DNA of 64,000 bases, taken from NCBI GenBank assembly GCA_002104945.1, contig MCFH01000023.1:186001-250000 (forward strand), written 5' to 3'. Positions 39,004 through 54,480 of the stretch are shown here, piece by piece. The stretch's first letter is position 1. Each line of letters starts with the position of its first letter. This stretch comes from Piromyces finnis. Its lineage: Eukaryota > Neocallimastigomycota > Neocallimastigomycetes > Neocallimastigales > Neocallimastigaceae. The notes below the pieces were generated by a model. The model searched no databases and was not told where the DNA came from. It saw nothing but the letters and a program-made list of their open reading frames with translations. The position numbers and the translations under genes are program-made.

Positions 39004-40015
39004 TAATTAAATGTTGTTTAGTATAACATATATTAAAAATTATAAAATTATCATAATGCATGTATAATTTTATTTCCAACAAAAATGAAAATAAAATTGA
39101 AATAATATATTTATAGGATAATAGTATTGAAATCAGTTTCAGTAATAGACGTATCAATCACAAAGAATTTTATAATAATTTTTATTGAGCAACCACTTTT
39201 ATATAAATATTTAATACGAAATGATATTAACAAAATTATTATCTATTAATATTAATAATTAAATAAAAAAACTATTATTGATATTATTAAAGAATAAACA
39301 TAATATTTATTAAATGATAGAAAAAATAAAATATATATATATATATATACTATTAAAAATATAAATAAATAATAAAAAATAGTATTAAAAGATATGTTAA
39401 AACTAAAAGGCATTAAAAATAATTTTCTTTAACCATTTTAATGTTTATATATTGTTTGTTTGTTTGTTATTATGAAGATAATTGAGTTTTAATTTCTATC
39501 AATATCATTATTAGTTTTATTATAATTATAATTATAATAATTATATGCGTTAATATACAATAGTATTATTATTAATTTAAGATAAAAAAAATGTTCATAA
39601 AAAAAAAAAAAAGATAAAACTATATCGTTCTATGAAAACTTAATTCTAACTATAACTATAAATAATTTTTATATAAAATATGGTCATTTAAATGAAAAAT
39701 ATAATACTTATTATTATATTCACTTAAAAAGGACATATTTATTTATAAAATAAAGAGTTTATTATATATTATTTATATTAAAATATAAAAAGGTCATATT
39801 TATTTGTTTAATTATTATATATAAAACTTTAATATTACTTTCAAAAGAAAGTATTTATACATACAATAATTAATACTTGTGTTAAATAAAAAAAAAATAA
39901 TAAAATATAAAGAATTAAAGAAATAAAAAAAAAAAAAAGAAAAAGAAAAAGAAAAAGGAAAAGAAAAAAAGAATAATACACTATAAAGTTTTATTAGAAA
40001 AATTAAAGAATTAAA
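39004..40015. other. AT-rich spacer
   Basis: No gene seen. Short minus-strand frames (38954-39157 and 39815-40036) are Leu/Ile or Phe/Ser-rich shadows. An A/G-rich tract directly precedes the next gene at 39920-39970. Confidence 0.65.
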
Positions 40016-41605
40016 ATGAATAACATCAGAAGACATAAAAATATGTTACCATACTTTATTTTAACTCCAAATAATTATGTTAATAGTACATCATGTAAAA
40101 AACTGAAAAGACTTCAATTTAATATAAATTTAATAAATCGTATTAAAAATGAAGTGAATCCGAATAAAAAATTTTTTTCGATTGATACAGAATCCTTTAT
40201 ACAAGAAATTTTAACAGAATTTGGTTGGAGTGTTTTTAATAATAATGGAACCGTCATTAAAGAACAACATTTTATTATAGATGAAACCTATGATTTACGA
40301 AATAACGATTATATTCCAGAAAATAAAAAAAAGTATTTATTTGGCAATTCTGAACGTAAACCTTTTCATGAAATTATAAAAATTTTACAAAATGAAATAG
40401 ATAATGTCGACTTTATAATTGGTCAGGGCATCCACAATGATATTAAATATTTACATGATAGTGGAATTGATTTCACTAACTTTACTTTTATAGATGGTGA
40501 TAGTTTCGATCCAAATGGAAAAGCAATTATTGAAATTAGTGATTTGTTTTCTGCTTATTCTCTTTCTTCACCAAAAAGTCTAGAATATGGATTAAATTAT
40601 TTTAAAATTAAATATAAAAATTTACATAATGCAGGTAATATATTAATTAATAAATAATAGATAACTATTTGATTTAATAACATATATTTAAAAAATAATA
40701 ATAATATCTTTGTATTTTTTAACTTATCATAATAATAATGGATTATTTATAAACAATATTTTATTCCTTTAGGTAACGATGCCCATTATACAATGATTTA
40801 TTTTTTAAATATAATTAATAATTATGATTTTGATTCTCCAAGATATCAAAGGTTATTAGAATTAAATGTTCCAAGTCATGTCTCACCATGTAAATAACAT
40901 TAAATTTTATAATTGTTAAAAATTAATTCTATATTAACCAAAAAAAAAAATATCATATATATACATATATTATTTTAAACACATTTAGTTAAATATAATA
41001 GATATCAAATTTTTACAAATAAGAATAATTATATTGACGGAATTAATTCAGATAATACTTCTCTTAATCAATTAATTGATTTTAATATCAATGATAAAAA
41101 TAAAATTGATAATAGTAGTATTGAAAATAGAAATTTTATGAATAACAATGCTGTTTTAAAAACAAATAATATTGATCAAGAAACAAATACCAATATTGAT
41201 CAAAAGACAAATACTAATGCTGTTTTAAAAACAAATAATATTGATCAAAAAACAAATACTAATGCTGTTTTAAAAACAAATAATATTGATCAAGGAACAA
41301 ATACCAATGTTGATTTAAAAACAAATACCAATGTTGATTTAAAAACAAATACCAATGTTGATCAAAAGAGAAATATCAATGTTGATTTAAAAACAAATAA
41401 TAAATTTTACAATTACAATAATAACCAAATTAATGATAATATTTTAAAATCTAATTATAATAGTTTAAATAAAAGTCACTCAGAAATAAATTTGATTACA
41501 ATTAATTTAAAAATAAATTTTAATTATCCAATTTTCTTTTTCTTTTTAATAATATATTCTATGATATTAATGATATTAATGATAATTCTAAATAAACATA
41601 TATGA
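40016..41605 (+). CDS. DEDDh exonuclease-like protein with Asn-rich repeats and C-terminal tail anchor, 450 aa, three exons
   Basis: Exons: 40016-40634, 40773-40889, 40989-41605; GT-AG introns, total exactly 451 codons. Residues 50-245 read as a DEDDh 3'-5' exonuclease-like fold of the type seen in fungal Gfd2/YDR514C proteins. Candidate catalytic residues are D57 and E59 ('FSIDTES'), D142 ('GIHNDIKYL'), and H204 and D209 ('HNAGNDAHYT'). The HNAG-NDA motif is interrupted by an intron, which supports the splice model. The third exon encodes Asn/Asp-rich repeats (about 296-385, units such as 'NTNVDLKT' and 'NAVLKTNNIDQKT') and ends in one hydrophobic helix (about 426-446) with a five-residue basic tail. 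This suggests a tail-anchored protein with the nuclease facing the cytosol. The nucleic-acid substrate is unknown. Confidence 0.85.
41150..41400 (+). repeat. Coding tandem repeat (24-48 bp units)
   Basis: Repeated nucleotide units encoding 'NAVLKTNNIDQ-TNT' and 'NVDLKTNT' within exon 3 of the exonuclease-like gene. Confidence 0.85.
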
Positions 41606-43058
41606 ATTATCACTAATGCAAATAACTACTACTATTTTTTCTTTATATTTATTCAATAATGTTTTGAAAGAAAAAAAAAATATTTAATAATCAATAAAAG
41701 AAATTGAACATCTTAAGAATTATTAATAAATAAATTCAATCTTTTATTCAATTATAAAAATTTTAAAAAAAATATATATTCTAACTAAAATAAAAATTAA
41801 ATGCACATATTATAATGCTACTATCAACAAAAAAATAAAAAGTTAAAATAAAATCATAACCCAACTATCAATTAAAAAAAAAAAAAAAAAAACTAATACA
41901 TATGAAGACAAAAGGAATTTTTATAATATTTAAAATCATAATATACAACTCGAATGTAAAAACAAAATTGTTAAAATTTTTGATATACCATTTTTAGTCT
42001 TTTTATTTGTATCCATAAAAATATAACTTTAATAAATGAAAAACGTCTCACTTTATTATACTGTTAATTATGTAAATATAAATAAAGAAAAAATATTTAT
42101 AATATTTTTATATAATGAAAATGTAATGAATATTACATAAAAATTATTTTATATATACTTTTAAAAAGAAAGGTTTTTTTTTTTTTTTTAATAATAATTA
42201 AAGAATATAATAATTATTTAATTAAATCTTAAAAAACAAATAAGTTTTATTTTCAAACCATAACTATTTCAAATAAAAAAAATTCATAATTTTATTTATA
42301 GTTCAGAGGGTTTTTTTTCTTTTTATTATTATTTTTCATTATTATTATTATTATACTCTTTACCCTTTCATTCTTTTATAAAAAAAAAGCACGTTTAATG
42401 GGTAATAGAGGGTTATATTAAAATAAAAAGAGTAAATTAAAAAATAATAAATTTTCACAAATTTTTTTAATATATTAAAAAATTAATTAATTATTTTTAA
42501 AATTTAATTTATTGGTCAAAATATTAAAATAATTGAAACTGCCCAATAGATTTTTAATTTTATCTCTGCTTAATTGATTTATACAAAGATTAAATATTTA
42601 ATTATTCCAACATTTATTTTACCTTGTTTATATACATGTAATATTAGAAGAAAGAAATACAAACAAACAAACAAAAAAAAAAGGTAATAATAATAAAAGT
42701 AATTAATTTCATTAAAGGTTTTAATACTTTATTTTAATAAATACTATATAAAAGTATAACATTATATTAAAATAATAAAGTATATAGAAAAGGAATACAC
42801 ACACAATACAAAAAAAAAAAAAAAAAAGAAACTTTTATAAAAAAAGGTCTTTTTTCCTAAAAAAAAAAAAAAAAAAAAAAAGAAAACCTTTTACTTTAAA
42901 TATAATAATAATAATAATATATATATATATGAATAAATATTTATATTATATATTATATTTTAATGCCATATATACACAAATTTAATAATTAAAATAATTA
43001 ATAAAAAAAAAAATAAACAATTATAAAAAAGAAATAAAACATTGATAATATCAACAAA
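41606..43058. other. AT-rich spacer
   Basis: No gene seen. Several poly-A tracts (about 41875-41892, 42809-42828, 42859-42881) lie in the 5' flank of the next gene. Confidence 0.65.
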
Positions 43059-44036
43059 ATGGACACTTCTTCAAATAATGAAAGTAATGAAGAAATTAAT
43101 AACATAAACAACGTTAGTATTTATACGAGTCAACTCTCAATGGAATCAAAAACAGATGACAGTACAGATAAAAGTATTCGTAAAAGAATATTTGAAATTA
43201 TTGAGCCTTCGGTTAATAGTGACGTAGTAAGTTTAATCTATGATGTATCAATGATAATAGCTATTGTAATTAGTATAATACCACTTGCATTTAAAGAAGA
43301 GCATAAGTTATTTGACATTATAGATAAAGTAACAGTATCTATTTTTATTATTGATTATATTTTGAGATATATGACAGCAGATTATAAATTAAAAAATAAA
43401 TCATTCGTGTCTTTTATTAAATATCCATTTACATTGTGGGCAATAATTGATTTATTATCTATATTACCTTCATTCTTGTCAATGTTAAATGATGGATTCA
43501 AAGTTGTAAGAATTGTTAGAGTCATTAAACCTTTGAAGATTATTAGAATATTTAAAACATTTAGATATTCAAACAGTATATTAATTATTGCCGAAGTTAT
43601 TAAGCATTCAAAATATCCATTAATGGCTGTTGGCACTCTTTCCCTTTTGTATATATTAGTTTCATCATTGATAATATTTAATGTAGAAGGTGATTCATTT
43701 GAAACCTTCTTCGATGCAGTATATTGGGCTACAGTATCTCTAACTACTGTAGGTTATGGTGATATTTATCCTCATACACATGAAGGAAGAATAGTGGCAA
43801 TGTTTTCATCTCTTTTTGGAATTGCTTTAATTGCCTTACCATCTGGTATTATTACTGCAGGATATATGGATTCAATTAATGAAAGGAATGAAAAAAGAAA
43901 ATTAAAAAGAGAGAAAAAAAAACAAGTTATAAGAGCAGCAAGTGAAGAAATGCTTATTAATGATTCAATTTATTCAGAAACAATTGTTGCTGATAAAGAT
44001 ATTACCAGTAGTTATAATATAAATACACTTCAATAA
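43059..44036 (+). CDS. Voltage-gated K+ channel, bacterial type, 325 aa
   Basis: A six-helix plasma-membrane channel subunit, expected to act as a tetramer. Visible: S1 about 58-78, S2 about 88-106 with D99, S3 about 124-141 with D131, and an S4 with positive residues at every third position (K148, R151, R154, K157, K160, R163, K166, R169). A pore loop carries the filter TTVGYGD (T229-D235), and S6 ends 'PSGIITAGYM'. The cytoplasmic tail is short and basic, then acidic/Ser-rich. The core strongly resembles the single-domain 'ion transporter' channels of Firmicutes ('RKRIFEIIE', 'IPLAFKEE', 'YPFTLWAIIDLLSILPS') more than fungal channels. The first ~38 residues are Ser/Asn-rich and look added. 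Intronless; horizontal origin is likely but inferred. Confidence 0.93.
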   Translation: MDTSSNNESNEEINNINNVSIYTSQLSMESKTDDSTDKSIRKRIFEIIEPSVNSDVVSLIYDVSMIIAIVISIIPLAFKEEHKLFDIIDKVTVSIFIIDYILRYMTADYKLKNKSFVSFIKYPFTLWAIIDLLSILPSFLSMLNDGFKVVRIVRVIKPLKIIRIFKTFRYSNSILIIAEVIKHSKYPLMAVGTLSLLYILVSSLIIFNVEGDSFETFFDAVYWATVSLTTVGYGDIYPHTHEGRIVAMFSSLFGIALIALPSGIITAGYMDSINERNEKRKLKREKKKQVIRAASEEMLINDSIYSETIVADKDITSSYNINTLQ

Positions 44037-46183
<2,147 letters not shown>

Positions 46184-47056
46184 ATGAAATTTCAAAATAT
46201 CTTAACCTTGTTTTTTTTAACTAAAGTTTTTGCTAATAACATTCCTGGTCATTTAGAAAGAAGAGATGAACTTAATGAATCGGATATTGGTATGGTTACA
46301 GTATGTGACCAAGATGATAACTGTCAATATCTTTATGAAGATCCTACAAATATAAATAATAAAGAATGTTCAATAGCAGTATATACTGAATGTAATGTCA
46401 CAACTTTCTTTAATATCAATACGATCGATGATATTTGTATGAATTATGATCCAGTGAGATGTCAAAATTTATTAAATAATGAATTTTCAAGTATACCTGC
46501 TTGTACAAATAAAAATCAAATCTATCTTCAAAAATTAAGAGCTCAAATTGAAGAATCTCACACTGATTTACAAATATTTTGTTCAAAAGATGCTGGAGGT
46601 AATTTATGTCCATATACACTCATGACTCTTACTGAATTCCCAGATTATCTTATTGATATAAATGTTATAACTAGTGAAAACTTGGTTATGGAATCATGTA
46701 AGGCAAAAGGATGCTCGGAAACTCTTCCAAAGATAATTGAATGGGTTTCAAAAAAAAATATTGATAATACATTAAATTATAATAATCTTTACAAACAAAT
46801 GACAAACTATATAAATTCAGATAAATGTACTTCCATTGCTCAAGTTAAACCTTTCACTGGTAGTGCTACAGCCAATAGTAATACTCAAGGTAGAAAAAAG
46901 TCTAATACTATTATTAGTAATAATAATGAAAATTCAGATTCTACCCTTAATAATTCTAATATTCAAGATGAAAGTGGTGCTATTACCACTACTAATTCTA
47001 TATATAGCATAATACTCCTAAACTTTTTATTTTTATTATTCACTTTAATGAACTAA
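46184..47056 (+). CDS. Cys-rich cell-surface protein, probable GPI anchor, 290 aa
   Basis: The likely start is the ATG at 46184; an upstream in-frame TTG two codons earlier is not needed. Residues 1-18 are a signal peptide ('ILTLFFLTKVFAN'), followed by 'HLERRDEL', a Kex2-type Arg-Arg site. The body (about 30-220) has about 14 cysteines, for example 'VCDQDDNCQYLY' and 'KAKGCSETLPK', suggesting a disulphide-bonded ectodomain. A Ser/Asn/Thr-rich stalk (220-270) leads to a C-terminal hydrophobic stretch (IYSIILLNFLFLLFTLMN) that ends the protein, the usual layout of a GPI-anchored fungal wall or membrane protein. I do not recognise a named domain. Confidence 0.8.
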   Translation: MKFQNILTLFFLTKVFANNIPGHLERRDELNESDIGMVTVCDQDDNCQYLYEDPTNINNKECSIAVYTECNVTTFFNINTIDDICMNYDPVRCQNLLNNEFSSIPACTNKNQIYLQKLRAQIEESHTDLQIFCSKDAGGNLCPYTLMTLTEFPDYLIDINVITSENLVMESCKAKGCSETLPKIIEWVSKKNIDNTLNYNNLYKQMTNYINSDKCTSIAQVKPFTGSATANSNTQGRKKSNTIISNNNENSDSTLNNSNIQDESGAITTTNSIYSIILLNFLFLLFTLMN

Positions 47057-48039
47057 AAATGTTATGTAAATATAAAATATGTATATAAAAAAAATTATCA
47101 AAAAAAAAAACTTTTTATATATAATAAAATTTTCTTTGTTACAATAATTATTATGAATTTAATGATACTATTATTATTATTATTACACTATTTATATAAA
47201 CATTTTATTATTATCAGCCATAATCAACTCCTCCTAAACATATATACCAATTTCTTTATCAAAGTTTTTAAATTTCCATAGTATTTTATAATGACTATAC
47301 ATATAGATTTAGACTTTAAAAGTTGGGATGTAGCATATTGCGATAAAAGATCTAACACTTCTTTAAAAAACCCAAAAGCTAACTTAAAAATTCTTATATT
47401 CTATTTATTTTACTTGTATTAATAAAATAAATGGTATATATAATCATTTTTTTCCTAAACACTTAATACTTGATATACTTTTTAAATTTAAATATTGGTT
47501 TTAATTTTTATTTATTACTTTATTTTTAAATTTTTTATTATATTACAATTTTTTTTTAATAATAAAATACTTTTTTTTTTTTATTTTATTTAGGGTTTTT
47601 TTTATGTTTTATTATATTTTTAATTAAGTAGTAAATGTAGTTGATTTTGGTTTTTTTTTTCTGTTTATAAATACTTTATTTTTAAAAATAATAAAGTTTT
47701 TAATTAAATATTAGGGTGTTTTATTGTGTGTTAATAATTTAGTTAGGAGAATCTATAAATAATTTTCTTTAATAATTATTTAATTATTCATTTTTTTAAA
47801 ATTACAACGGAATAATAAATAAAAATATTAAAGAAATAAAAGAATAAATATTTTATTCCTTTTTAGAATAAATAAATATTTATATATATATATAATTATA
47901 TATATTTATATTATAATAACTTTATAATATTTTTATTATTATAATTTATACTTATTTACTCATCTCTATTTTTTCTATACATTTTTCTTATATACAATAA
48001 AAATAGGGAATTTTTTTATTTTCCTTGAAAAAAAATAAT
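47057..48039. other. AT-rich spacer
   Basis: No supportable gene. A 58-codon minus-strand frame at 47224-47400 is less AT-rich than its surroundings but has no early ATG and no recognisable domain. Confidence 0.6.
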
Positions 48040-49398
48040 TTAGTTTTCATCAGAACTATCAACTTCGTCTTCAAGAGGAACATCACCAACATTGATAACA
48101 TCTTCATCATCAGAAATAGTTAATTCATTGTCATCAGTGGAATTTGGAGCTTCAGTATCATCTTCAGCAGGTAAAGTTTCATTTTCATCAATAGTAGATG
48201 GAACTTCATCTTCAATATCAACAACATCAGCACCAAGAGATGGAGCTTCAACTTCAGTTTCAGATCCAGCAGTGTTGTCATCATCGATTTCTGGAACATT
48301 GTCACCAGTAGATGGAGCTTCAGCTTCAGTTTCAGATCCAGCAGTGTTGTCATCCTTGTTTTCTGGAACATTGTCACTAGTAGAAGAAACTTCATCATCA
48401 ATTTCTGGAACATTGTCACCAGTAGATGGAGCTTCAGCTTCAGTTTCAGATCCAGCAGTGTTGTCATCCTTGTTTTCTGGAACATTGTCACCAGTAGATG
48501 AAACTTCATCATCGATTTCTGGAACACTGTCACCAGCAGATGGAACTTCTGGAACTTCATCATCAGATCCAGCAGTGTTGTCATCATTGTTTTCTGAAAC
48601 ATCATCACCAGCAGATGGAACTTCTGGAACTTCATCATCAGAACCAGCAGTGTTGTCATCATTGTTTTCTGAAGTAATATCATCAGCAGATGGAACTTCT
48701 GGAGCTTCAGTTTCTTCAGCTTCAACTTCAGATTCAACACTTTCATTAGCTGGAGCTTCATTGCTGTCTTCAGTTGATGGAATCTTTGGAGCTCTAACTA
48801 CACAAACTCTCTTCTTCTTTGGAACTTCAACTTCATCGTTAGATGGAGTAGATGAAACATCTTCACTTTCATTTGGAGTTTCACCAAAAACTTCATCAGA
48901 TGGTTCAACTTCAGCATCAGATTCAACATTACCTTCTTGAGATGGAACATTTGAAACATCATCAGTAGTTGGTTCATTTGGAGCTTCATTATCAGATGGA
49001 ACTTCATCACTAGTTGGTTCAACTGGAGCTTCATTTTCTGGAGTGTTGTTTTCATCATCCTTTATTTCATCATCAATTTCATCCTTAATTTCATCACCTT
49101 CATCAGATGGTTCTTTGTCTTCATCATCTTCTTCACCAGATTGGTTTTCAGTAACATCATCATTAGCTGGAACTTCTAGTTCAGTTTCAGTTTCTGGTTC
49201 AACTGGAGCTACAGATGGAAGTTGTTCAATATCAGAATCAATATCATTATCAAGCTTTGGAAGATCAGCAATTGAAACATCAGCAGTTTCATCTGAAGAT
49301 AAAGCATCAACTTCGTTGCCATTTGGGATTGGAGAAGCCATAGTAGTCATGGCACAAGCAATAAAAGCAAGAACAATACTTAAATTTTTAATTTGCAT
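48040..49398 (-). CDS. Secreted acidic repeat protein, 452 aa
   Basis: The signal peptide is residues 1-21 ('LSIVLAFIACAMTTMA') with likely cleavage before 'SPIP', the same junction as in the 91-residue protein at 8566. The rest is highly acidic and Pro/Ser/Thr-rich, lacks aromatic residues, and is built from imperfect repeats: 'DDNTAGSETEAEAPSTGDNV', 'PEIDDEVSSTGDNVPENK' and 'GSDDEVPEVPSAGD'. One basic patch, 'PKKKRVCVVRAPK' (about residue 193), interrupts the acidic run and holds the only cysteine after the signal peptide. It is probably disordered and secreted, perhaps wall-bound or calcium-binding (inference). Opposite-strand frames are composition shadows. Confidence 0.85.
   Translation of the reverse strand: MQIKNLSIVLAFIACAMTTMASPIPNGNEVDALSSDETADVSIADLPKLDNDIDSDIEQLPSVAPVEPETETELEVPANDDVTENQSGEEDDEDKEPSDEGDEIKDEIDDEIKDDENNTPENEAPVEPTSDEVPSDNEAPNEPTTDDVSNVPSQEGNVESDAEVEPSDEVFGETPNESEDVSSTPSNDEVEVPKKKRVCVVRAPKIPSTEDSNEAPANESVESEVEAEETEAPEVPSADDITSENNDDNTAGSDDEVPEVPSAGDDVSENNDDNTAGSDDEVPEVPSAGDSVPEIDDEVSSTGDNVPENKDDNTAGSETEAEAPSTGDNVPEIDDEVSSTSDNVPENKDDNTAGSETEAEAPSTGDNVPEIDDDNTAGSETEVEAPSLGADVVDIEDEVPSTIDENETLPAEDDTEAPNSTDDNELTISDDEDVINVGDVPLEDEVDSSDEN
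48200..48690 (-). repeat. Coding tandem repeats in the acidic protein
   Basis: Imperfect units encoding D-N-T-A-G-S-(E/D) followed by A/V-P-S-(T/A)-G-D. At the DNA level several units are nearly identical, again suggesting recent duplication. Confidence 0.85.
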
Positions 49399-50490
49399 TT
49401 TGAATTATATATATGTGTTTTATTTTACAATTTAAGGTGTTAAAAGTATTTTATTATTTTATTTTACAAGTTATTTTTTATTTATTTTTTTCTTTCACAA
49501 TTTAATTTATATAATTGTACTAGAAATTAATTATAATATTATTAAAATAAATAAATGAAGAATTTTACTCTTTATATATTTTTTTTCAAAATTTTTACAG
49601 AATAATAAAAAAAATGTGTTGATATTTTTATTATTAATTAAAATTTAAATTTTTAATTTTAATATTTATTAAATTAAAATGATTAAATAAATTATCAAAT
49701 ATTAAAAATAATTAATGATAAATATCCTTTAAAATTTTTATTTTATTTTAAATATTAAAAACTTTTATTAATGTTCTATCATTCATTTTTACAAATACTA
49801 TTTAATAAAGTTTAGGTTCTAGATGTCTTAAAAAAATTTTTTTAGTTTTCTTTTTCCTATATAAAATGAATGTATTACAACAAATATAATAAATATAATA
49901 AATATATAGAATCATAAATTAAAATGAATATAAAAGTTACACTAAACTATAATGTAATTTATTGTATTTAGCACATACAAAAATGTATAAAAATATATAT
50001 TAGATAAAATGATTATATATTATATATAATAAATTAAATTTTATGATTTAATATATTACATTACATTATATTATATAGTAGAATGACATTTTAAATTATT
50101 TTTTTTTTTAAAAATCTAATAAAAAAATTGAACAAATAAAATTAATTATAAATAACAAAAAAGGCCATAAGAAAAAAAAGGCTTCAAATACAAATTCTTC
50201 CTTCCTATTATTCTTTATTTTACAATTATATTTATAATTATTGAGGAAAAAGAATATCAACGGCCATGTTTCATTTATTATTCTAAAAGAATGGCTATTG
50301 AAATATTTTTTATTTAATTCTTAATTGTTATTTAAAAGATGATACAAATTAATATTTTATTTTTTAATGCTATCTATTTTCAAGCGTAAATTTGTCTTGT
50401 ATTCAAAACAATGTTAGTTACGCTAAATAAAAAGATTTTCAAACTAAACTTCTTTATTATACCATAATTTAATTAATAATACTTTTTTCT
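49399..50490. other. AT-rich spacer
   Basis: No gene seen. Confidence 0.65.
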
Positions 50491-50535
50491 TATTTTACTC
50501 AGGATAACTTATTTTTTGTTATCTTGAGTAAAATA
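50491..50535. repeat. 18-bp inverted repeat, 9-nt loop
   Basis: Arms at 50491-50508 and 50518-50535 pair with a single mismatch (a G-U wobble in RNA on the minus strand); the core is ctcaggataac. It ends 10 bp before the retroposon target-site duplication. Confidence 0.8.
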
Positions 50536-50545
50536 TGTAGATTTA

Positions 50546-50554
50546 TATAATAAG

Positions 50555-50629
<75 letters not shown>

Positions 50630-51115
50630 TTCCGAGTGCATTTCTCCCATCGATCAGAGTTAGCTCCAATGGTGGTTCTTAGAGAAACGTTGGCTCATTC
50701 CTATTGCTAGGTGGTTGTGACCCTCCTGGTCTGTCATACTGTTTCTTCAGCTTCGACGCTCACTTAATCCATGTACATTAGATGCATGTCGTTGTACGAT
50801 ATTTCACAACTACAATGCTAAGCCTCTTATAGTCAATTTGATCACGTGTCAACCGCCCCCTAATGTTTACACTTAAATTGATTAAGGAATATTATGTGTT
50901 TTTGGCATAGCCTAAGTCACCACTTATTAAGTTCTAATTTGGAATGTACCATGTACACTAGACCCTCTCAGGCCGGCTAGACGAGTGTTATTATCATAGT
51001 AGTAAATTAGAAAGTTCATTTATACTTACCTGAATATCATAACCCAACCCATGGCAAACCCAGTGGGAAAATCCACAGGCACTGACATCTGCGGGGTCGA
51101 ACTATAATAAGAAAA
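50546..51115 (-). mobile_element. Poly(A)-tailed retroposon (SINE or truncated LINE) with 13-bp target-site duplication
   Basis: A 476-bp body (50627-51102) of clearly higher G+C than its surroundings carries a 68-nt poly-T (poly-A on the minus strand) at 50559-50626, and is flanked by the exact direct repeat TATAATAAGAAAA at 50546-50558 and 51103-51115. This is the standard signature of LINE-mediated insertion on the minus strand. The body has no long frame. Its 5' end, GTTCGACCCCGC, resembles a tRNA B box. A perfect splice-donor sequence, CAGGTAAGTAT, lies about 70 nt in. Near the 3' end CCTA-GCAA-TAGG forms a small hairpin with a GNRA-type loop. It could be a SINE or the 3' UTR of a LINE. 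Confidence 0.88.
50699..50710 (-). other. Small hairpin with GNRA-type loop near the retroposon 3' end
   Basis: On the minus strand the sequence CCTAGCAATAGG pairs CCTA with TAGG around the loop GCAA, about 73-84 nt before the poly-A tail. Such 3' hairpins can be the recognition site of a partner LINE reverse transcriptase. Confidence 0.5.
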
Positions 51116-53960
<2,845 letters not shown>

Positions 53961-54480
53961 TTATCTATATTCTTGTTCTTGACTATATTTTTTGATAATT
54001 TTTTCAATGGCACTATATAGATTTTTATTGTAGTAATGGCAAGGTTTATTAATATTACTATATGATCCTTCCCACAATTCTAATTTTAGACACTACATTA
54101 AATATTCTATGACGTCTAGTTTGCCTTCATGAATGGCTAATGATAATAAAGTGTTTCCTAAAGAATCTTGTTTATTTATATTAATACCATGGACTATCAC
54201 GCATTTCAATATATTTAAATCACCATCATGGATTAAAAAGATATACGAAAGTGGATCATTAAGTATTGGTTGAGGATTTACTCTATGTTTCACTAAATAA
54301 AATGCAATAGGTATAACCATCTAAAACATATTCAACTATTGATTTTCTATATTTGCTTATAAAGTTAATATTAAGTTCATCTTCAAAAAAGGTTTTCATT
54401 AAGTTTAAATTATTTGAATCAATTAAAAATTTAATAACAGTAAATGAAATAGAAATGTCATTATTATCAGAACTCCTCAT
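53961..54480 (-). pseudogene. Broken ankyrin gene
   Basis: Two overlapping minus-strand frames make one ankyrin-like protein after a frameshift near 54300. The first (54283-54480) starts at an ATG and reads 'ISISFTVIKFLIDSNNLNLM', loosely like the giant protein's module. The second (54093-54320) contains a clear ankyrin repeat, 'QDSLGNTLLSLAIHEGKLDV'. A premature TAG follows, after which the same frame stays open for about 45 codons to a TAA at 53961-53963, ending 'KIIKKYSQEQEYR'. No plausible intron explains both breaks. It lies just downstream of the giant ankyrin gene on the same strand and is probably a decayed relative. Confidence 0.65.

Noticed and set aside
47224-47400. 58-codon minus-strand frame of lower AT content
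   Set aside because: No early ATG, no signal, no recognisable domain, and no joining exon found; may be a gene remnant but cannot be supported.
48092-48940. 282-codon Ser-rich plus-strand frame
   Set aside because: Antisense shadow of the acidic repeat gene; no signal peptide, and the minus frame has a signal peptide and proper start.
51022-51032. Plus-strand ATACTTACCTG, identical to the 5' end of U1 snRNA
   Set aside because: The following sequence lacks the U1 stem-loop I loop that binds U1-70K, and the site is simply the complement of a perfect splice donor inside a minus-strand retroposon with a target-site duplication.
51088-51102. Possible tRNA gene from the GTTCGACCCC box
   Set aside because: Only a B-box-like sequence is present; no A box, anticodon arm or acceptor stem can be drawn before the target-site duplication.
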